A stretch of 64,000 bases of DNA, from the NCBI RefSeq assembly GCF_016086655.4, contig NC_052134.2:3534001-3598000 (forward strand), read 5' to 3'. Below, piece after piece: positions 57,079 to 64,000 of this stretch; position 1 is the stretch's first letter, and each line of letters opens with the position of its first letter. A program made the position numbers and the translations under genes. Source of the stretch: Lepeophtheirus salmonis (taxonomy: Eukaryota; Arthropoda; Copepoda; Siphonostomatoida; Caligidae). A model generated the notes under the pieces. That model was not told the origin of the DNA. It worked only from the letters and a program-made list of their open reading frames with translations, and ran no database searches.

Positions 57079-58173
57079 ATCTGTAACCATTTTTTCATAA
57101 TAAACGATTAATTTTTTTTTTAAAGTATCATTTCATAGGAGCATAACTGGTAGATATATTTATACAAATATATATATGTAAATAATTCAAGGAAGTTTTT
57201 TGTGGGAGCAACACTTATCCCAATAACACAAATATATATATATGTATATATTATCGAACGATAAGTGTGGTAACCCACCTTAACTCTTGATATGATTGAA
57301 ATTGAATGTGCATGTGCTAAATTAAAAATATGACTCATTCCATGCATTAAGATAGTAATTTAACTTTTTAAATTAGAATACAATTATGCAGTATACTAAT
57401 TTCTTGATATACGTATGTACTCATGTGCTTATATTATGAATAAAGTCATTGTTCAGTAGTTCTACATTGATATGAATGTCATGTTTAAAGCCACTTATTT
57501 GGGTACAAAAAATGAAGCATAATTTTTAGTGTGAATATTAAGTTCATATTACAATGTCGGAGTTTGATACAAAAGACTAAAAATAATTGTATAATTAACA
57601 AGCATGGCACGTTATTTTACACGGTTTGAATTTAATTATTGTATTATCCGCAATAGTAAGTAAAACGAAGATAGAGCCTTCTTTTAACATTCGGAAAACC
57701 TCTAGCCACAATGGTTAAATTATAATTTTATAATATAAGGCAGACTATTGTGAAAAAATGAATGTTTTTTTCAAGTTTTTTTATAAGATATTCTAGAAAA
57801 AAATGACTTTTAGAGTAGAAAGTATTTTTTTTTCTTTATTTTGTGAAAAAGTAATATTTTTGTAATAATATCGTAAGTTTTCTATTGTTTCTCCTTTATA
57901 TAATCTCATTTGAGTTTGTTTTTCTTTCGCTATCAATAGATATAATTCCATCAAAGTTCAAAACTTACTCAGTAAGTATACATTTAAGATATTGTAACAC
58001 TCAATACAATAGAAACAGTTGTATCAAGTAATGTAGTTTTCTTTATGCTGTTTATTATTATATATTTATCTAATTAATTCACACTTCACATCAGGCATTT
58101 TTTGTCAATCAGAGTTGGGCCCTGAAGTGAAATATACATATAAATGTTTCATTTAGTAGACAAAACACCGTCA
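57079..58173. other. AT-rich noncoding DNA
   Basis: No gene. TATA microsatellite at about 57230-57250. The minus-strand open stretch at 57120-57347 reads TYIYIYIC-like text from that repeat. Confidence 0.45.
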
Positions 58174-58450
58174 TGGAGTCAACAACAGAACATTTTAAGC
58201 CCATTAGATTTTCAGAGGCCGATTACAGGTACGCTGTTATAATGATGATTTTGGTGAACAACGATCTGGATATTAGCAATTATGATGTTTCATAAGACTC
58301 TCGGAGCTGACAACAGGACTCTGCCCCTGCTATACCTCTAAAAAGACTCAGGTTTGACTCCAGAAGCATTGCTACATTTGGGTGTCCAAAAGATAATTTG
58401 CTTCCTAGCTATTACCCCCAAGGGCAATAAAAAAAGATTACCCGCAACTA
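58174..58450 (+). pseudogene. maT-like transposase, N-terminus joined to catalytic tail
   Basis: The ATG at 58174 opens MESTTEHFKPIRFSEADYRY and AVIMMILVNNDLDISN (first HTH of a maT-like protein, comparable to the 52.8-kb copy). The sequence then jumps to QQDSAPAIPLKR, whose Asp is the second catalytic acid (family QQDSAPAHTAKK), in one frame, with TQVWLQKH-like text in others. The region up to 58450 ends without the WPP motif. A core deletion of the same kind as in the 52-kb element is evident. It directly precedes an R1 repeat copy. Confidence 0.6.
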
Positions 58451-58494
58451 TCCTAAGTTACAACACATATTCAAGACAAAGGTTTATTTTAAAT

Positions 58495-58805
58495 ATATTC
58501 TAGGAGAGGGTGCCACGTTGCAGGGTTATATAGAAGTAAAATACCTACATCGAATGAAGGTAGAATAAAATATACAGACAGAGGGACGTAGAACGAGAAG
58601 AGTGGAGAGACAAGAAGAAGGAGATAAATATAAAAAGAGGTTTTATTCCAGTCAAAACAGACGTTAAATGAGCTCCTAAACAATATCATAGAAACATGTT
58701 TGGTTATTTTATACATTTACTTACTAAATTTTGGACTAACCTGCTTTACTCTTTTGGATTTCATGTGTGATAACACAAAAAATAGACTTATAAATATATG
58801 TAAGA
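58495..58805 (+). repeat. R1 repeat family, copy 3
   Basis: Same order of blocks as 25226-25562: ACGTTGCAGG, GAATGAAGGTA, a GA-rich tract, TAGAAACATG-TTGGTTATTTTATAC, TCATGTGTGATAACAC and CTTATAAA. Orientation is the same as copy 1. The 75-codon minus-strand ORF inside is a Ser/Leu/Phe-rich shadow. Confidence 0.75.
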
Positions 58806-58883
58806 AATGATAAACATTTTGGGGGCTTTAGAAAGTTTTATTGGAGCTACAGCCGCCAAAAAGATATAGTGACGCACATTATA

Positions 58884-60078
58884 CCGGGCCGTGCAAAATT
58901 ATTTACCGATGATGTAAATATACTTTTTAAGAGGTTTTGTGGCAACCAATCTGATTGCTTTGTATTTTTACTGTTAAAATATACAAAAATCCTTCCTGTG
59001 AGAGCATAACAACTTCCACACGTGAGACCATGTCCAATCAGGAAACAAAGAGGATCCAAATTGCAGCCCTCCTCCGAGCGGGAGTGCCTCAAAACAACGT
59101 TAAGGAACAGGCTGGGGCCTCGTTGAAGACAATTTACAACGTTTCCAAGCGCTTGGAGGCTGGGGGTGATCTCAAGCATTCCCCTGGGGCTGGCAGGAAG
59201 CCCACTGTCTCAACAAGGCAAGTAAAGGCAGTGTTCAAGAGGACTCACAACAGGACCATTGCCGACATGGTCAGAAAGATGGGAACGTCGAGATCAACTG
59301 TTTCAAGGGAATTGGAAAGGGCTGGAGGAAAGTCCCTGAGGCGTACTGAACACCCTCTGCTAACTGAACGTCAGCGAGAAGTCAGACTTTAGCGTGCCAA
59401 GAAAATCTTGAATGATATCAAGAGCTCATCTGGACGCATCATCATTTTTTCAGATGAGAAAACTTTTATGGTCGATCCTGTTTGCAACAGGCAAAATGAC
59501 CGTGTTGTGAGCTTTGGAGATCCAACGGGAAGGCCATGAAGCCGGTATGGTTCCCCACTGGCTCAGATTAACAGCGGAGGATTATTTGAAGATTTTGGCG
59601 TCCAAGGTCCTTCCGTGGATCAAATCCATAGTCGGCAACTCTCCTTGTGTTTTTCAACAAGATGGAGTACCTGCCCACACTTCCAAGAAAGCTCAGGAGT
59701 GGCTCAAGGACAACATGCACTTTTGGCCAAGGACTACTGGCCCCCACAGAGCCCAGATCTGAACCCACTAGACTTCCCTATCAAGGCGCACGTGGAGACC
59801 AAGGCCTGCAAAAAACGACACAAGAACATAAATGCCTTAAAGGCTGCTGTCAACAAGGCCTGGGCCTCCATGGACGCCGATTACATCCAGCAAGTCTGTG
59901 GCAGCTTCAGACGTCGCCTGACCAGTATCATTGAGTCAAATGGTGGCTACATTGATTAAATTTGAGCACAAACTATTTTATTATTCTAAAAATGTATGAA
60001 TAAATTGTTTCTCAAGTCATTCAAAATGTCCACGATATTTTCTGAACAAAAATCGGTAAATAATTCTGCACGCCCCGG
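58884..60078 (+). mobile_element. Tc1-like element copy B, 1195 bp
   Basis: The left end CCGGGCCGTGCAAAATTATT and the complement of the right end, CCGGGGCGTGCAGAATTATT, are inverted repeats that continue to TTTACCGAT (about 26 bases with two mismatches). TA flanks are at 58882-58883 and 60079-60080. It is a close relative of copy A (16085-17267). It lies just right of the R1 repeat copy 3, in unremarkable DNA. Confidence 0.9.
59031..59959 (+). pseudogene. Tc1-like transposase (copy B), broken
   Basis: MSNQETKRI starts at about 59031. The bipartite HTH (ALLRAGVP, TIYNVSKRLEAGG, GAGRKP linker, GTSRSTVSREL) is intact. Damage begins with TAG at 59390-59392 after REVRL. FSDEKTF (first catalytic Asp) follows. 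Then 10 bases are missing in SFGDVWRSNGK: copy A has TTTGGAGAT twice and copy B once, so the loss probably occurred between these direct repeats. QQDGVPAHT carries the second Asp. A single-base indel near HFW shifts the frame before WPPQSPDLNPLDF, whose last Asp is the third acid; the spacing is 36 residues. It ends GGYID with a stop at 59957-59959. Three lesions make it inactive. Confidence 0.85.
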
Positions 60079-60080
60079 TA

Positions 60081-62387
60081 TTGCGACTTTCTATTAACAT
60101 TTGAATGAGCTAACCAAAATCAAATAAGATAATAATTACTCATGAGAATATATTTCATGTTTAAACATCTTGGTTTGTTATGTATTAGTTCGCCAGAGGA
60201 CCCTGAATTTTTCTATCGAAACAAGAAAAGTAAAATACATATTTTTTTTTTTTTTTTTAAGCTGAATATAATTTTTTTTATTAATATAGTTTATGCTTAA
60301 AAATCAATTTGCTATAAAAACTATTTATATTCACTAGTAAATTTTGGTAGTAAGATATTACTACTTTAAAATAATCCATTCACTTTTTAAATGGCAACGG
60401 GTTATTTTTCAAAAAATATATTCTAATTTATTGGGATAGTAGAATCCAATTTTAGGATCCAATATAAATCATTACATGTATAAATTGTATTCACTTATTC
60501 CATAAACATTTTAAGAAGTCAATATAGAAGCTTTTTAAGAAACCCAAATATGTTGTTCTATATATTACTAAATATCATTATACATCGTGAAATATTTTCA
60601 TATTAAAATGTTCCAAGGCTCTCAAGTCTCAGGTAATTGATGTGAAACTCACGCATTAATACTCTATCATTAATCATGAAAGTATAAATAATTGATTTGT
60701 TATCCCAATATGTTAAAGTGGAGAAGCCAAACCCTGCATTAGAGCCTCATAATAAGCCAAAAGTAACCAAAAATGTAATATCTGTCTGACGTGAATAAAG
60801 GTTTTTCAATTAATCACAATATATTGAAATAAACTCGATATCCCTGTTTAATGACGTTGTAATAATGATGACGTCACATATAAATTTTACACAAAACTAA
60901 TTTCAAAAATGAAGAGCCCTTGTGTTCATATAGCTACTTTGATTGCATCTCTTGACCTTTCCATTAAAAAGGAAATTTAAAAAAAAAACCCTGAAATGAA
61001 ATAGGTTATAGTTTGACAATAACCTCATCTTCTCCTTGCAACTGCCGAGCTATTTCAATATTTTGTGACATTTGACTTCAGTATAAAACACAATGCCTAT
61101 AATTTTTCATGTCTGAACATACTATTGTGCGTTAATCACGATCATTTTAAATTTACTTGAGAGCAAAGCTCATTTTATCATTCTGAAAACCTAATTTCTA
61201 CTTTAAATTTTTGTTTAAAATTATTGACATTCTCCCATTTTTTCAAAAACTAAATTTCTTTTTGAATCAACACTTAACAAGCTTTTTTATCAATTGAATT
61301 TTCAATTTTCACTTCAATGACACTTTTGTCTCCTTCACAAAAGTAAAAGGTCTTTGATGGAGGTTTTCAGGTATTATTTGTTGAAAAGAAATGACTTACA
61401 TGGGCCCAATAGGAAAACATATTAGAATAAATATCTTTTTTTTAAGAAACCACTTAAAAAGAAACTGATATAGGTACATCATCAACTGATTTGCTATTGA
61501 TTCTTATATAATAAATTGAGATGCGGATACTATTTTGTAGGTTAATCCCAAATAAAAAACTTTTATTTTATCCATTTTTACATTTCACAACGTCACCGTT
61601 GTAAAAATATATCCATTAAAATATGTATTTGATTTTGCATTGTCAAAAATATGATTTAGGTTTATTACCTTGTAACCTAAAAACAAATTTATTTATCAAA
61701 TATATCCTCTACGAGAATTAAAACAGAATTATAACAGCTTTTTTAAAAATAATACGTATTCCCAACTGAAATAATTATATTTAGGCCAGGCTCAGTTGCC
61801 CTCCCGGTAATTAGGCCTGCAAAAAAAAGTTATTTAATTTTTGTATCCATGAAAAAATTAAAATATTTTATTTTAGGTTGAATTGATAGATTTCGAATCC
61901 TATCAAATTGTTGAGAACAAAACTCTAAGAATACCCCTTCAAGAGCTTCAAAATTGAAAGGAATAGATAACGACTGTTATTTAAAGTCTATATAAATATA
62001 CGACTGAAAAAAGTTTCGATAAAATTATCCACTTCTCAAACGTCTGATTTTCAGTAATTAAAACATGAATACAGGCTTTTGCATCAAAAATTATCGAAAT
62101 TGGTGATGGCTTTGTGATATTTTGGAGTTTTATTTAGTGAATTGACATGGAATACAAAATACTAATTACAAATCAGTACTAAACTACCTTTTTTCTATCA
62201 AAACATGATATTTCTTATACAAATTATACCATAACATTTTATAAAACGAGAATAATACTTTTTTTTGTTGCAACTTAAACAATGTTTCAAAGCTGTTATC
62301 ATTATTTTTGAACAAGGAACGTGTGTACTCATCAACGATGGGGAGTTTCACTGATAATTTCTTGGAGAGCTATACGTGTACGGGTTG
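60081..62387. other. AT-rich noncoding DNA
   Basis: No gene-like signal in 2.3 kb. It holds a T run at about 60241-60259, a TGACGTCA palindrome at 60869-60876, and simple AT-rich DNA. The GC-richer words at about 61786-61820 (CCAGGCTCAG, CCTCCCGG) could be a transposon end but have no partner. Confidence 0.5.
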
Positions 62388-62975
62388 GCGAGATAAATCC
62401 GAACATAATTCAAAAGTGACTTTCTAAAATTATAGACTAGATACAGATGTAAACAATACAACAACAATTATTTGTTTGACATTTATGTATTATTTTATTC
62501 AATGTGACTGCCCTCAACGGCAATAACTTTCTCGATCCTGGCCCTGAAGCTCTTGCAGGTATTATCCACATCTGCAGCCGAGGTCATCGCCCACTCCTTC
62601 TTCATGGTTGCCTTTAGTCTTTCCACGCTGTTGGGGTGCTTGGAGCAGTCCTCCCTCTCTAACTTTCCCTAGAAGAATTAATCCAACAGATTACAATCGA
62701 AAGAGTTGTAGGGCCAGGTCTTGGGGGCCAGAAATCGTAAAAGTAAACTCTTGGTTGATCTTGAACATATGGCAAGAGACAGAGTACTGTTGCCATAAGT
62801 AGGGGTCAGGGACGTTTGCCTGAACCCACGGAAGTACAGTGGACCTCAAACACTCCACATACACGAGCGAATTCGATGACAGTGGATCTTTTGGTTTACT
62901 CTATGACTCCATGTGGATAATTATTATACACAAGACTGCAACCTCTTAATTGGGACACTCTGATGTAAACTCTGC
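62388..62975 (-). pseudogene. Mariner-type transposase, C-terminal half, with possible 3' TIR
   Basis: Minus strand, from 62960: ECLRSTVLPWVQANVPD, then LWQQYSVSCH (family VWQQDSAPCH; the catalytic Asp reads Tyr), KINQEF, then after a shift FLAPKTWPYNSFDCNLLD (family FWPPKTWPxNSPDCNPLDYF; the Asp after LL marks the third acid), KHPNSVERLKATMKKEWAMT, DNTCKSFRARIEKVIAVEGS and HIE with a stop at about 62498. GGGTTGGCGAGATAAATCCG at about 62390 may be the 3' terminal repeat. The N-terminal half is missing (truncated near 62970). Two stops in the LLD.FF region. Confidence 0.7.
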
Positions 62976-63480
62976 AAGGATACCTGTCTTATTCTCAATT
63001 GAATTGTCTCTGGGTATAACTAGGGCTTTGTAAGTCCTTGTTTGAGTTCGAGAGGAATTGAGGATCGACATTGTAGAAATTTCTGCCTATGTCTTTCGAA
63101 ATAAAGAGTAGGATTTGTGTACATTCCCTTCTTCGCCCTCTCCTAGTTACCAACAATTAATGTAAGAAAGCGTACTGACAACTAAACGGCTCCCCTTCCA
63201 AGTATTGTCTCTTTTATATACCGGCAAGTCATATTTTCTACAACTCTAACTATTGCTATTTACCCCATCAGCACTTACAATTAAGACTTTTATTAACAGC
63301 CCAAGAGTATTTTTGATAAAATATAATTATTATGTTACTGTTTGTCTAAGAAATAAAAATATCCAAATGTATATTGCATTAATGGATATATAATATTCCA
63401 TTTCACCTTTTCTTTTGACTCTTGACCTCTTTTAACAGATGAAATAGACGTCTTATTTTTGGGTACAACGTGTATGATTG
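62976..63480. other. AT-rich noncoding DNA
   Basis: No coding signal recognised; slightly GC-richer patches at 63010-63160 remain unexplained. Confidence 0.4.
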
Positions 63481-63504
63481 CCATTCCGTCATATTAGTTA
63501 AAGT

Positions 63505-63690
63505 TCAGATAGAATATATTATTGGATTAGGAAGAGAGGAATCTCGAGTTTTTCGAGATATAGCAATTTGGAGGATCATGCAAGTAGATGGAAGGTCTCA
63601 TTATGTAGAGGAGGTTGTGAGTTTGACTCTTATAAAGTATTCCCGATGAGAGAGGTACAGAGAGTTGATCCGTGGACCAGGGATAAGACT
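63505..63690 (+). repeat. Third copy of the 55-kb foldback arm
   Basis: GAATATATTATTGG, GAATCTCGAGTTTTTCGAG, TTTGGAGGATCA, AAGTAGATGGAAG, GGTCTCATTATGT and GAGGTTGTGAGTTTGACTCTTAT match, in order, parts of the left arm (55405-55520) and the inner extension of the right arm (complement of 55690-55830). The 62-codon plus-strand frame here is not supported as a gene. Confidence 0.65.
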
Positions 63691-64000
63691 GGAGAAGATT
63701 ATATCTCATTAAATAAAGCAATTTTTCTTCTATTTTTTTTTTTTATATTTGTCTAAAGTATATACATAAAAAATAGAATTCGCAAACTCTTAATGTAAGT
63801 ACATAATCAAAAAGGCTGTCATTTTTTTTTTTAACAATAAAAAAAAATTTAAAAGCATTAGTTGAGTCTTTCTGGCTATTATATACTATTCCCTTGCCTG
63901 GACTTTTCTGTTGTTTGATGTTGATAAAAAATCATTTTTTGAAAGTTGGAGGGTAAATCCCTCTGCAATGATGATTTGTACTTCACTGTAGCTTCCCGTT
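63691..64000. other. AT-rich noncoding DNA to window end
   Basis: T-run and A-run rich; nothing recognised. Confidence 0.4.

Noticed and set aside
62608..62802. Plus-strand ORF of 64 codons
   Set aside because: Antisense to the mariner-type C-terminal fragment read on the minus strand.
1..64000. tRNA, rRNA, CRISPR array, bacterial operon, ribosome binding sites or Rho-independent terminators
   Set aside because: No tRNA B-box with acceptor stem, no conserved rRNA text and no regular spacer array were seen; the sequence is eukaryotic in style, so bacterial signals were not applicable.

Overview
The window is eukaryotic, strongly AT-rich, repeat-dense DNA with no complete host gene, no rRNA or tRNA, no operon-like packing and no CRISPR array. 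Transposase fragments of the style seen in sea louse genomes (Tc1-like proteins starting MSNQETKRI, maT/mariner relatives, hAT, BEL/Pao, RNase H-type non-LTR elements) suggest a copepod such as Lepeophtheirus or Caligus. That attribution rests on recalled protein style and not on a search.

Layout. 1-2.4 kb: AT-rich DNA with a diverged direct repeat. 2.4-4.8 kb: a minus-strand non-LTR retrotransposon relic (reverse transcriptase, then RNase H) split by an internally deleted Tc1/mariner-type element. 5.7-7.0 kb: a minus-strand hAT relic. 7-12.2 kb: mostly empty. 12.3 kb: the tail of another non-LTR element. 13.2-14.0 kb: a shrunken mariner-type element. 15.8-17.9 kb: a BEL/Pao integrase relic interrupted by a Tc1-like element with TA target duplications. 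20-25 kb: N- or C-terminal transposase scraps. 25-31 kb: a purine-rich repeat family, an unidentified ORF, a 96-bp tandem repeat carrying CRE-like palindromes, a mariner relic and candidate exons on both strands; the best host exon is 30820-31194 (+). 31-38.3 kb: Tc1, hAT, mariner and mini-hAT relics. 38-52 kb: mostly empty, with a 641-bp inverted-terminal-repeat element at 43 kb and weak exon candidates. 52-64 kb: a deleted maT-like element, a long inverted repeat, a mariner relic, a second copy of the 16-kb Tc1-like element in the opposite orientation, and a final mariner C-terminus.

How it fits together. The simplest reading is one or more very large introns, or a gene-poor region, filled over time by cut-and-paste transposons. 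Most elements are internally deleted: the DNA-binding N-terminus and the extreme C-terminus remain while the catalytic core is gone. Nothing appears able to make an active transposase. I found no convincing new gene system. The most unusual structures are the datable nested insertions, the roughly 200-bp-arm inverted repeat at 55.2-56.0 kb with a third arm copy at 63.5 kb, the 43-kb inverted-repeat element, the repeated TGACGTCA palindromes, and the 30.8-kb exon with two possible splice donors.
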